64,000 bases of DNA, from positions 1 through 64,000 of the forward strand of contig NZ_VOBQ01000014.1 of NCBI RefSeq assembly GCF_007833165.1, given 5' to 3'. A program made the translations under genes and the position numbers. Positions 16,942 to 25,387 of the stretch are shown piece after piece (within the stretch, counting starts at the first letter, position 1; each line of letters starts with the position of its first letter). Origin of the DNA: Caenimonas sedimenti. GTDB lineage: Bacteria > Pseudomonadota > Gammaproteobacteria > Burkholderiales > Burkholderiaceae_C. A model generated the notes under the pieces. It had not been told where the DNA came from. It saw only the letters and a program-made list of their open reading frames with translations, and searched no databases.

Positions 16942-17721
16942 CTAGCGGACGCCGAACCAGCGGGCGACCCGTTTGGCCTGCATCTTGATGGCCGCCCGCG
17001 GGGCCACGGCGCTGACCCGGGGAACCTCGTCGACCCGTTCGGCGAGCAGCGCCTCGTCGAAAGGCGAACCCAGGACCTTCTGGCGCTCCCCCTTGATGGC
17101 CACCATCGCCACGCGGTCGGCCGGGATGTCGTTCCAGGCCGGATACTGGCATTCGGTGACCGAGGTGAAGCCGGCTTCAGCGATCGCGTTGACGAGTGAC
17201 GGCCGGGTGGGCCAGAAGCTGTGCACGTTGCCGATGGAAGCCCAGGTGCTGGACTCCTCTTCCTCGGCGGAGGGGGCCTGGACATATTCGCGGTAGCGCC
17301 AGCCGCTGTATTCGCGTCCCTTGTATTGCACTGTCTCGCTGCGGCGGGCGCTGACGTGGGTGTCGATCACGGCGACGCCGGTGCAGACATCGGCAATCGC
17401 GTCCAGCAGCTTGAAGCAGTCCGGCGCATCCAGGTGATACAGGATGCCCAGGCACAACACCACGTCGAATTCGCCATATTTCGCGCGACTGATGTTGCGC
17501 ACGTCGTCCTGGACGAACTTCAGGTTGGGCATGTCGAAGCGCGCCGACGCGCGTTCCACGTTCGTCCGGCGCCCTTCGACGCCCAGCACCTGCGCGCCGC
17601 GCAACGCGAACTCGACGGAATAGTCCCCTTCCAGCGAGGCGATGTCGAGCACCCGCAGGTGGTTCATCGGCTTGCGGGCGTGGTCGTTGACGATCTGGAG
17701 GATGCGTGCTCTTCTTCTCAT
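16942..17721 (-). CDS. class I SAM-dependent methyltransferase
   Basis: 259 residues. Motif I is VLDIASLEGDYSVEFA near residue 24, the acidic Glu ends GVEG near 49, motif II is FVQDDVRN near 68 and motif IV is FDVVLCLGILYHL near 84. The C-terminal half has many Tyr/Trp (YSGWRYREY) and probably forms the acceptor site; it is not a recognised subfamily to me. Start ATG 17721 (MRRRARIL). It is convergent with the upstream sulfatase-fold gene and 28 bp downstream of the Lrp-type gene on the same strand. Confidence 0.8.
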   Translation of the reverse strand: MRRRARILQIVNDHARKPMNHLRVLDIASLEGDYSVEFALRGAQVLGVEGRRTNVERASARFDMPNLKFVQDDVRNISRAKYGEFDVVLCLGILYHLDAPDCFKLLDAIADVCTGVAVIDTHVSARRSETVQYKGREYSGWRYREYVQAPSAEEEESSTWASIGNVHSFWPTRPSLVNAIAEAGFTSVTECQYPAWNDIPADRVAMVAIKGERQKVLGSPFDEALLAERVDEVPRVSAVAPRAAIKMQAKRVARWFGVR

Positions 17722-17749
17722 ATGGGCTTCGCCTCTGGGGAGACCTATC

Positions 17750-18241
17750 CTAGCCGAGCGCGGCGCCGCCCTCCAGTTGCGACAGCGGCCAGCTGGCGCT
17801 CGCCTTCACTTCGCCCAGCGAAAAACTGGTGTGCAGGTCCTTCACGTTGGGCAGGTTGATCAGCACCTGCCGCGCGAACTGCGAGAAGGTGTCGAGGTCG
17901 CGGGACACCACCTGCAGCTCGAAGGTGCCGGCACCGCTGATGTAGTGGCAGGAGACGATCTCGGGGATCTGGCGGATGGCTTCCTCCATCTCGCGCGTCA
18001 GCTCGCCCGTGTTGCGCTGCGCATCGAGCCGGACGAATGCGAGCACCCCGAGCCCGATCTTGTGGCGGTCGATCTCGGCGCGGTAGCCCTTGATGTAGCC
18101 CGACTCCTCCAGCGCCCGCACGCGCCGCCAGCACGGCGCGGCCGACAGGCCCACGCGCTGCGCAAGTTCCGCGTTGGTCAGCCGCGCATCGGCCTGCAAC
18201 TCGGTAAGGATTTGGATGTCATACCTGTCAAGTTTTCCCAT
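17750..18241 (-). CDS. Lrp/AsnC family transcriptional regulator
   Basis: 163 residues. An N-terminal helix-turn-helix (about 4-60: DRYDIQILTELQAD, AELAQRVGLS, RVRALEESGYI) is followed by an RAM ligand-binding domain (about 68-150, with a GAGTFELQV strand). Lrp/AsnC proteins form octamers that sense amino acids. It is divergently placed to the indolepyruvate oxidoreductase gene with 183 bp between them, so control of aromatic amino-acid breakdown is a fair inference, as is autoregulation. Confidence 0.94.
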   Translation of the reverse strand: MGKLDRYDIQILTELQADARLTNAELAQRVGLSAAPCWRRVRALEESGYIKGYRAEIDRHKIGLGVLAFVRLDAQRNTGELTREMEEAIRQIPEIVSCHYISGAGTFELQVVSRDLDTFSQFARQVLINLPNVKDLHTSFSLGEVKASASWPLSQLEGGAALG

Positions 18242-18424
18242 TTCGGCCGCCTTTGCGCAAGATCCTTGCTCATCCTAGCGTTTTACGGGCATAGAAAGCA
18301 ATGACTTATCTGGAGGCCGGGCATACACTCTCCGGCAGCCTAGAGGCTGGGCCCTACCCGGGCGCGGCCTGGCACGCCGCCAGCCCACGAAGCCGGCCCA
18401 CCCAGTCCACGGAGACCAGGAACG
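18242..18424. promoter_or_regulatory. shared divergent control region of Lrp regulator and oxidoreductase
   Basis: 183 bp between two divergent starts. The part at 18275-18320 (GTTTTACGGGCATAGAAAGC, then AATGACTTATCTGG) is richer in A/T than the surroundings, as Lrp sites often are. No clear operator palindrome or -35/-10 pair could be fixed by eye. Confidence 0.4.
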
Positions 18425-21400
18425 ATGAACGCACCGCTGCCCGAACACATCCGCAAGGCCCTCGAAACCGTCACGCTGGACGACAAGTATTCGCTGGACT
18501 ACGGCCGGGCCTTCATGAGCGGGGTGCAGGCCCTGGTCAAGCTGCCGATGCTGCAGCGCCAGCGCGACGCGCTGATCGGCAAGAACACCGCGGGCTTCAT
18601 CAGCGGCTATCGCGGCTCGCCGTTGGGCGGCTACGACCAGGCGCTGTGGAAAGCCAAGAAATTCCTGCAGGCGCAGAACATCGTCTTCCAGCCCGGCGTG
18701 AACGAGGAGCTGGCGGCGACGGCGCTGTGGGGGACGCAGCAACTGGGCTTCGCGCCGCCCGGCACCAACAAGTTCGACGGCGTTTTCGGCATCTGGTACG
18801 GCAAGGGCCCGGGCGTGGACCGCTGCTCCGACGTCTTCAAGCATGCCAACATGGCGGGCACCACGCCCTTCGGCGGCGTGATCGCGGTGGCAGGCGACGA
18901 CCACGTGGCCAAGAGCTCCACCGCCGCGCACCAGAGCGACCACATCTTCAAGGCCTGCGGCCTGCCGGTGTTCTTCCCGACCAACGTGCAGGAAATCCTT
19001 GACCTGGGCGTGCATGCCTTCGCCATGAGCCGCTTCTCCGGCGTCTGGGCCGGCATGAAGACGATCCAGGAGATCGTGGAGTCGAGCGCCACGACGATGA
19101 TCGACCCGGAGCGCGTGCAGATCGTCATCCCCGAGGACTTCCAGATGCCGGCCGGTGGCGTCCACATCCGCTGGCCGGACCACGCGCTGGAGCAGGAGGC
19201 GCGCCTCTTCGACTACAAGTGGTATGCCGCGCTCGCCTACATCCGCGCGAACCGGCTGAACCACAACGTCGTCTCGGGCCCGAACGACCGCTTCGGCATC
19301 ATCGCCAGCGGCAAGGCCTACAACGACACGCGCCAGGCCTTGCTGGATCTGGGCCTGGACGACGCGACCTGCAACCGCCTCGGCATCCGGCTGCACAAGG
19401 TCACGGTGGTGTGGCCGCTGGAGGCGCAGATCACGCGCGAATTCGCGCAGGGCCTGCGCGAGATCCTGGTGGTGGAAGAGAAGCGCCAGGTCATCGAATA
19501 CCAGCTGAAGGAAGAGCTCTACAACTGGCGGCCCGACGTGCGGCCCAACGTGCTGGGCAAGTTCGAGGAGCAGGACGGCGATTTCTCCGGCGGCGAATGG
19601 TCGATGCCGAACCCGACGGCCAACACGCTGTTGCGCGCCAATGCGGACCTGTCGCCGGCGCTGATCGCGAGGGCGATCGCGAGGCGGCTGAAGAAGCTGG
19701 GCCTGGACAGCGACACCAGCGCGCGCATCGATGCGCAGCTGGCGATCCTGCAGGCCAAGGAGACCGCGATGCAGGTGATCGAGGTCAAGGGCGACCGCCA
19801 GCCCTGGTTCTGCTCCGGCTGCCCGCACAACACGTCCACCGTGGTGCCCGAGGGTTCGCGCGCCATGGCCGGCATTGGCTGCCACTTCATGGCCACGTGG
19901 ATGGACCGCGCGACCGTCGGCTTCACGCAGATGGGCGGCGAGGGCGTGCCCTGGGTCGGCCAGCAGCCCTTCAGCACCGACCAGCACATGTTCGCCAACC
20001 TGGGCGACGGCACGTACTTCCACAGCGGCTCGCTGGCCGTCCGCCAGAGCATCGCCGCCGGCATCAACATCACCTACAAGATCCTCTACAACGACGCGGT
20101 CGCCATGACGGGCGGCCAGCCGGTCGGCGAGCGGCCCGAAGGCCATTCGGTGGTGCAGATCGCGCAGAGCATGCGCGCCGAAGGCGTGGTAAAGATCACC
20201 ATCGTCACCGACGAGCCGGAAAAGTATGAAGGCGTGCGCGGGTTGCCGGACGGCATCGCGATCCAGCACCGCGACACCCTGGATGCGGTGCAACGGGAGT
20301 TCCGCGAAATCAAGGGCGTCACGGTCATCATCTATGACCAGACCTGCGCCACGGAGAAGCGGCGCCGCCGCAAGCGCGGCACCATGGTGGACCCGGCCGT
20401 GCGCGTGATGATCAACGACCTGGTGTGCGAAGGCTGCGGCGACTGCGGCGTCAAGTCGAACTGCCTGTCGGTGGAGCCGCTGGAGACCGAGTTCGGCCGC
20501 AAGCGCACCATCAACCAGAGCACCTGCAACAAGGACACGAGCTGCCTGAAGGGCTTCTGCCCGAGCTTCGTCACGGTGGAAGGTGGTTCGCTGAAGAAGA
20601 AGGCGAAGAAGGAAGCGCCTTCGCCATTCACGATGGGCGAACTGCCCGAGCCGCGCATCCCGACGTCGCACGAAGCCTACGGCATCGTCGTCGCCGGCGT
20701 CGGCGGCACCGGCGTCATCACCATCGGGCAACTGCTTGGCATGGCTGCGCACATCGAAGGCAAGGGCGTCGTCACGCAGGACGCGGCGGGGCTCGCGCAA
20801 AAGGGGGGCGCCACCTGGAGCCACGTGCTGATCGCCGACCACGCGGACGCGATCCGCACCACCCGCGTGGGCATGGCCGGCGCCGACCTGATCATCGGCT
20901 GCGACCCCATCGTCACCGGCGGCAAGGAGACCGTGATGCGCATGCGCGAAGGCCGCACGCACGTCGCGCTGAATTCCCACAGCGCGCCCACGGCCGCCTT
21001 CGTCCGCAATGCCGACTGGACCAACCCCGCCGATGCCTGCGCCGTCGAAATCGGCAAGGCCGTCGGCCCGCAGGGCCTGGCCAGCTTCGACGCCGACACC
21101 GCGGCGAGCAAGCTGATGGGCGACACCATCTATGCCAACCCCATGATGCTTGGCTACGCCTGGCAGAAGGGCTGGATCCCGCTGGGCCGCGAGGCCATGC
21201 TGCGGGCGATCGAGCTGAACGCCGTGGCCGTGGAGAACAACAAGGCGGCGTTCGAATGGGGGCGCCGCGCGGCGCACGACCCGGCTTCGGTCGAGGCCCT
21301 GTACGCACAGGCCCAGGTGATCGCGTTCAAGAAGCGCGAGACGCTGGAAAGCATCGTGGCGCGGCGCGTGGAGTTCCTGACCGATTACCAGGATGCGAAC

Positions 21401-21988
21401 TACGCGGAAACCTACAAGACGTTCGTCGAGCGCGTCCGGCTGGCCGAGATGCCGCTGGGCAAGACCTCGCTGAGCGAGGCCGTCGCCAGATCCCTGTTCA
21501 AGCTGATGGCGTACAAGGACGAGTACGAGGTCGCCCGCCTGCACACCGAGACCGGGTTCCGGGAGCGCGTGGCCGAGCAGTTCGAGGGCGACTTCAAGAT
21601 CCATTACCACCTGGCGCCGCCGCTGATCGCGAAGCACAACGAAAAGGGCGAACTGGTCAAGCGCAAGTTCGGCCCGTCCACGGTGCTCGCGTTCCGCCTG
21701 CTCGCCAAGCTGCGGGGCCTGCGCGGCGGCGCGCTGGACATCTTCGGCCGGACGGAAGAGCGGCGCACCGAGCGGGCGCTGATCGAGCAGTACCGCCAGA
21801 CCGTGCTCGAGTTGCTGGACGCCCTCAACCCCGGCAACCATGCGCTGGCGCTCGACCTTGCCCGGCTGCCGGAGCAGATCAAGGGCTATGGGCACGTCAA
21901 GGCGCGCAACCTGGCGGCCGTGCGGCCCCAGTGGGACGCACTCCTGGCCCGTTGGCGCTCGGGCGGCGAGGCCCTCCGCGCCGCCTGA
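18425..21988 (+). CDS. indolepyruvate:ferredoxin oxidoreductase, fused alpha/beta/gamma type
   Basis: 1,187 residues, the size of the fused bacterial form. This enzyme turns aryl- or branched-chain 2-oxo acids (indolepyruvate, phenylpyruvate) plus CoA into acyl-CoA and CO2, passing electrons to ferredoxin. An N-terminal pyrimidine-binding region (GFISGYRGSPLGGYD near 58) is followed by a TPP-binding region (GCPHNTSTV near 462). A cysteine-rich 4Fe-4S section near 668-715 has CEGCGDCGVKSNC, CNKDTSC and GFCPSF. The gamma-type domain starts at about 755 (VVAGVGGTGVITIGQ). Cytoplasmic. ATG 18425 follows ACCAGGA. Confidence 0.96.
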   Translation: MNAPLPEHIRKALETVTLDDKYSLDYGRAFMSGVQALVKLPMLQRQRDALIGKNTAGFISGYRGSPLGGYDQALWKAKKFLQAQNIVFQPGVNEELAATALWGTQQLGFAPPGTNKFDGVFGIWYGKGPGVDRCSDVFKHANMAGTTPFGGVIAVAGDDHVAKSSTAAHQSDHIFKACGLPVFFPTNVQEILDLGVHAFAMSRFSGVWAGMKTIQEIVESSATTMIDPERVQIVIPEDFQMPAGGVHIRWPDHALEQEARLFDYKWYAALAYIRANRLNHNVVSGPNDRFGIIASGKAYNDTRQALLDLGLDDATCNRLGIRLHKVTVVWPLEAQITREFAQGLREILVVEEKRQVIEYQLKEELYNWRPDVRPNVLGKFEEQDGDFSGGEWSMPNPTANTLLRANADLSPALIARAIARRLKKLGLDSDTSARIDAQLAILQAKETAMQVIEVKGDRQPWFCSGCPHNTSTVVPEGSRAMAGIGCHFMATWMDRATVGFTQMGGEGVPWVGQQPFSTDQHMFANLGDGTYFHSGSLAVRQSIAAGINITYKILYNDAVAMTGGQPVGERPEGHSVVQIAQSMRAEGVVKITIVTDEPEKYEGVRGLPDGIAIQHRDTLDAVQREFREIKGVTVIIYDQTCATEKRRRRKRGTMVDPAVRVMINDLVCEGCGDCGVKSNCLSVEPLETEFGRKRTINQSTCNKDTSCLKGFCPSFVTVEGGSLKKKAKKEAPSPFTMGELPEPRIPTSHEAYGIVVAGVGGTGVITIGQLLGMAAHIEGKGVVTQDAAGLAQKGGATWSHVLIADHADAIRTTRVGMAGADLIIGCDPIVTGGKETVMRMREGRTHVALNSHSAPTAAFVRNADWTNPADACAVEIGKAVGPQGLASFDADTAASKLMGDTIYANPMMLGYAWQKGWIPLGREAMLRAIELNAVAVENNKAAFEWGRRAAHDPASVEALYAQAQVIAFKKRETLESIVARRVEFLTDYQDANYAETYKTFVERVRLAEMPLGKTSLSEAVARSLFKLMAYKDEYEVARLHTETGFRERVAEQFEGDFKIHYHLAPPLIAKHNEKGELVKRKFGPSTVLAFRLLAKLRGLRGGALDIFGRTEERRTERALIEQYRQTVLELLDALNPGNHALALDLARLPEQIKGYGHVKARNLAAVRPQWDALLARWRSGGEALRAA

Positions 21989-21997
21989 GGCCCGGTC

Positions 21998-22003
21998 TAC
22001 AAT
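21998..22003 (+). promoter_or_regulatory. candidate -10 box for yajC-secD-secF
   Basis: TACAAT matches five of six bases of TATAAT and stands out in GC-rich DNA, about 96 bp before the yajC start. No good -35 is seen 17 bp upstream, so the assignment is tentative. Confidence 0.35.
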
Positions 22004-22098
22004 CGCACTTCTCTCCCAGGAGCCGCGGCCTCGATGCGCCGGCTGGCTTCTGGGTGTTTGTCGTTCTTTCGATAGCGGCCCCCGGCCCTGGAGACACC

Positions 22099-22431
22099 GT
22101 GTTCATTTCTTCCGCCCACGCCCAGACGGCGCCGGCCGCCGCCGCCGATTCCGGCCCCTTCGGCGCCATCGGATCCCTGCTGCCGCTGATCCTGATGTTC
22201 GTGGTTCTTTATTTCGTGATGATCCGCCCGCAGATGAAGCGCCAGAAGGAGCATCGCGCCATGATCGATGCCCTCGCCAAGGGCGACGAGATCGCCACCG
22301 CCGGCGGCCTGATCGGCAAGGTGACCAAGCTGGGCGACAACTACGTGAGCGTGGAACTCGCGCAAGGCGTCGAAGTCCAGCTGCAGCGCACGGCCGTCGT
22401 GCAGGTCCTGCCCAAGGGCACCCTCAAGTAA
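22099..22431 (+). CDS. yajC: Sec translocon accessory subunit YajC
   Basis: 110 residues from GTG 22099, which has GGAG 8 bp upstream; no in-frame ATG gives the N-terminus. An Ala-rich start is followed by one membrane helix (about 26-45, LLPLILMFVVLYFVMIRPQ) and a cytoplasmic domain with KRQKEHRAMIDALAKGD and TAGGLIGKV, the YajC signature. YajC binds SecDF in the SecYEG complex and aids secretion. secD follows 58 bp downstream. Confidence 0.95.
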   Translation: MFISSAHAQTAPAAAADSGPFGAIGSLLPLILMFVVLYFVMIRPQMKRQKEHRAMIDALAKGDEIATAGGLIGKVTKLGDNYVSVELAQGVEVQLQRTAVVQVLPKGTLK

Positions 22432-22489
22432 GAAAGGGCGCGTGGGCGCTTCGCGCGCACCTGCCCATTTGCCGACCCTCCAGGGGCTT

Positions 22490-24373
22490 ATGAACCGCTA
22501 TCCAATCTGGAAATACGCGATCCTCGTGATCGCGCTGCTCGTCGGGGCCCTGTACGCCCTGCCCAACGTCTTCGGCGAAGACCCGGCGGTGCAGGTGTCC
22601 TCGGGCAAGTCCGCCATCAAGGTCGACGCCGCCACCCAGGCGCGCGTCGAGCAGGCGCTCACGGGGGCCGGCGTGAAGCCGACGGCGATCACGCTGGAAG
22701 GCACGTCGATCAAGGTCCGCCTGGACTCGACCGATGCGCAGCTGAAGGCCAAGGACGCCATCCAGCGTGCCCTGGTGCCGGACCCGACCGACCCCGGCTA
22801 CGTGGTTGCGTTGAACCTGCTGTCCAGTTCCCCGTCCTGGTTGTCCGCCATGCGCGCGGCGCCGATGTACCTGGGACTCGACCTGCGCGGCGGCGTGCAC
22901 TTCATGCTGCAGGTGGACATGCAGGCGGCGCTCACCAAGAAGGCGGAATCCTTCACCGGTGACATCCGCCAGACCCTGCGCGACAAGAACATCCGACACG
23001 CAGGCATCAGCCGCGCGGGCCAGACCGTCGAGATCCGCTTCCGCGAACCCGCCGCCCTGCAAGCCGGCAAGGCGCTGCTCGCCGACCAGTTCCCCGACCT
23101 GCAGGTGGCTGACGCGGTCGAAGGCACCGACACCAAGCTGACCGCCACCATCAAGCCGGAGGCCGCCCGCAAGGTGCAGGAGCAGGCCCTCAAGCAGAAC
23201 ATGGTCACGCTGCACAACCGGATCAACGAGCTCGGGGTCGCCGAACCGGTGATCCAGCAGCAGGGCGCCGACCGGATCGTGGTGCAGCTGCCGGGCGTGC
23301 AGGACACCGCCAAGGCGAAGGACATCCTGGGCCGCACGGCAACGCTGGAAGTCCGCATGGTGGACGAATCCACGGAAGGCCGCTCCGCCGAAATGGGCGC
23401 TGGCCCGGTGCCTTTCGGCTCCGAACGCTTCATGGACCGCGAAGGCCGTGCCGTCATCGTCAGGAAGCAGGTCGTGCTGACCGGCGAGAACCTGACCGAC
23501 GCGCAGGCCGGCTTCGACGGCCAGACGCAGGAACCGGCCGTGCACCTGACGCTGGACAGCAAGGGCTCGCGCATCTTCCGCGACGTCACGCGCGAGAGCG
23601 TGGGCAAGCGCATGGCGATCCTGCTGTTCGAGAAGGGCCGCGGCGAAGTCGTCACCGCCCCGGTGATCCGCAGCGAGATCGGCGGCGGCCGGGTCCAGAT
23701 CTCGGGCCGCATGACGACGACCGAGGCCAACGACGTGGCCCTGCTGCTGCGCGCCGGCTCGCTGGCCGCGCCGATGGAGATCATCGAGGAACGAACCATC
23801 GGCCCGTCGCTGGGTGCCGAGAACATCGCCAAGGGCTTCAACAGCGTGGCCTGGGGCTTCGCGGCGATCTGCCTGTTCATGATCGTCTACTACCACCTGT
23901 TCGGCGTGTTCTCCAGCATTGCACTGGGGGTCAACCTGCTGCTGCTGGTGTCCATCCTGTCGATGCTGCAGGCGACCCTGACCTTGCCCGGCATGGCCGC
24001 CATGGCGCTGGCGCTGGGCATGGCCATCGACTCCAACGTGCTGATCAACGAACGCGTGCGCGAGGAGCTGCGCTCCGGCGCCTCGCCGCAGGCGGCCATC
24101 CATGCCGGCTACGAGCGTGCCTGGGCGACCATCCTGGACTCCAACGTGACCACGCTGATCGCCGGCCTGGCGCTGCTGATCTTCGGCTCGGGCCCGGTCC
24201 GCGGCTTCGCGGTGGTGCACTGCATCGGCATCCTCACCTCGATGTTCTCCGCCGTGTTCTTCTCGCGCGGCCTGGTGAACTTCTGGTACGGCCGGCAGAA
24301 GAAGCTCAAGTCGGTGTCCATCGGCACGGTCTGGCGCCCCGACTCCGACGGCGCCGTCACGAAGCAAGGCTAG
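22490..24373 (+). CDS. secD: protein translocase subunit SecD
   Basis: 627 residues from ATG 22490 (MNRYPIWKY), with CAGGGGC upstream. Helix 1 (about 8-27) is followed by a large periplasmic domain with LGLDLRGGVHFMLQVD near residue 124, and a C-terminal half of five helices with AMALALGMAIDSNVLINER near 505 (the D essential for proton use). SecDF uses proton motive force to pull preproteins out of SecYEG. It is followed 6 bp later by secF. Confidence 0.97.
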   Translation: MNRYPIWKYAILVIALLVGALYALPNVFGEDPAVQVSSGKSAIKVDAATQARVEQALTGAGVKPTAITLEGTSIKVRLDSTDAQLKAKDAIQRALVPDPTDPGYVVALNLLSSSPSWLSAMRAAPMYLGLDLRGGVHFMLQVDMQAALTKKAESFTGDIRQTLRDKNIRHAGISRAGQTVEIRFREPAALQAGKALLADQFPDLQVADAVEGTDTKLTATIKPEAARKVQEQALKQNMVTLHNRINELGVAEPVIQQQGADRIVVQLPGVQDTAKAKDILGRTATLEVRMVDESTEGRSAEMGAGPVPFGSERFMDREGRAVIVRKQVVLTGENLTDAQAGFDGQTQEPAVHLTLDSKGSRIFRDVTRESVGKRMAILLFEKGRGEVVTAPVIRSEIGGGRVQISGRMTTTEANDVALLLRAGSLAAPMEIIEERTIGPSLGAENIAKGFNSVAWGFAAICLFMIVYYHLFGVFSSIALGVNLLLLVSILSMLQATLTLPGMAAMALALGMAIDSNVLINERVREELRSGASPQAAIHAGYERAWATILDSNVTTLIAGLALLIFGSGPVRGFAVVHCIGILTSMFSAVFFSRGLVNFWYGRQKKLKSVSIGTVWRPDSDGAVTKQG

Positions 24374-24379
24374 AACAAG

Positions 24380-25333
24380 ATGGAATTTTTCAAGATCCGG
24401 CGGGACATCCCGTTCATGCGCCACGCGTTGATCTTCAACGTGATCTCGGTGCTCACGTTCCTCCTGGCCGTCTTCTTCCTGTTTTCCCGGGGGCTGCACC
24501 TGTCGGTGGAGTTCACCGGCGGGACGGTGATGGAAGTGGCCTACGCGCAGGCGCCCGATGTCGAAAAGGTGCGCGGCACCGTGTCGGCGCTCGGCTTCAC
24601 CGACGTGCAGGTCCAGAACTTCGGAACCGCCAAGGACATCCTGATCCGCCTGCCGGCGCAGAAGGGCGTGAGCTCCGCGCAACAGAGTGACAAGACCCTG
24701 GCCGCGCTGAAGGCGGCCGACCCGTCGGTGACGCTGAAACGCACCGAGTTCGTCGGCCCGCAGGTGGGCGAGGAGCTCGCCACCGACGGCCTGAAGGCGC
24801 TCGGCATGGTGGTGGTCGGCATCATGATCTACCTGGCGATGCGCTTCGAGTGGAAGTTCGCGGTGGCGGCGATCCTGGCCAACCTGCACGACGTCGTCAT
24901 CATCCTCGGCTTCTTCGCCTTCTTCCAGTGGGAGTTCTCGCTCGCCGTGCTGGCCGCCGTGCTGGCGGTGCTGGGGTATTCGGTGAACGAGTCGGTCGTC
25001 ATCTTCGACCGGATCCGGGAGGCTTTCCGGCGCTACCGCAAGATGTCGACGTCGGAGACCATCGACCACGCGATCACCTCCACGATCAGCCGCACGATCA
25101 TCACGCACGGCTCCACCCAGATCATGGTGCTGTCGATGTTGCTCTTTGGCGGCGCCACCCTGCACTACTTCGCGATGGCCCTCACCATCGGCATCTGCTT
25201 CGGCATCTATTCCTCGGTGTTCGTCGCCGCCGCCATCGCCATGTGGCTGGGGGTCAAGCGGGAAGACCTCGTGAAGGGGCAGACGAAGAAGGAAGGCGAC
25301 CCCAACGACCCGAACGCGGGTGCCACGGTCTAG
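24380..25333 (+). CDS. secF: protein translocase subunit SecF
   Basis: 317 residues. Helix 1 (about 12-35) is followed by the periplasmic FTGGTVMEVAYAQ motif near 45, then five helices with GYSVNESVVIFDRIRE near 200, the SecF proton-path signature. The C-terminal tail is hydrophilic (KGQTKKEGDPNDP). Inner-membrane partner of SecD; third gene of the operon. An imperfect inverted pair CTAGGG/CCCTAG flanks the T-run after the stop. Confidence 0.97.
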   Translation: MEFFKIRRDIPFMRHALIFNVISVLTFLLAVFFLFSRGLHLSVEFTGGTVMEVAYAQAPDVEKVRGTVSALGFTDVQVQNFGTAKDILIRLPAQKGVSSAQQSDKTLAALKAADPSVTLKRTEFVGPQVGEELATDGLKALGMVVVGIMIYLAMRFEWKFAVAAILANLHDVVIILGFFAFFQWEFSLAVLAAVLAVLGYSVNESVVIFDRIREAFRRYRKMSTSETIDHAITSTISRTIITHGSTQIMVLSMLLFGGATLHYFAMALTIGICFGIYSSVFVAAAIAMWLGVKREDLVKGQTKKEGDPNDPNAGATV

Positions 25334-25387
25334 GGCTGTTCACGCTATTTTTCAACCGTCCCTAGCTGGACAGTCTAGACTCCGCGG

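Noticed and set aside
14895..17285. 796-codon reverse frame opposite the sulfatase-fold gene
   Set aside because: Runs through two real genes on different strands; composition typical of antisense GC-rich frames.
18275..21895. 1,206-codon reverse open frame opposite the indolepyruvate oxidoreductase
   Set aside because: Antisense shadow of a gene with complete iron-sulfur and TPP motifs; no domain in the reverse product.
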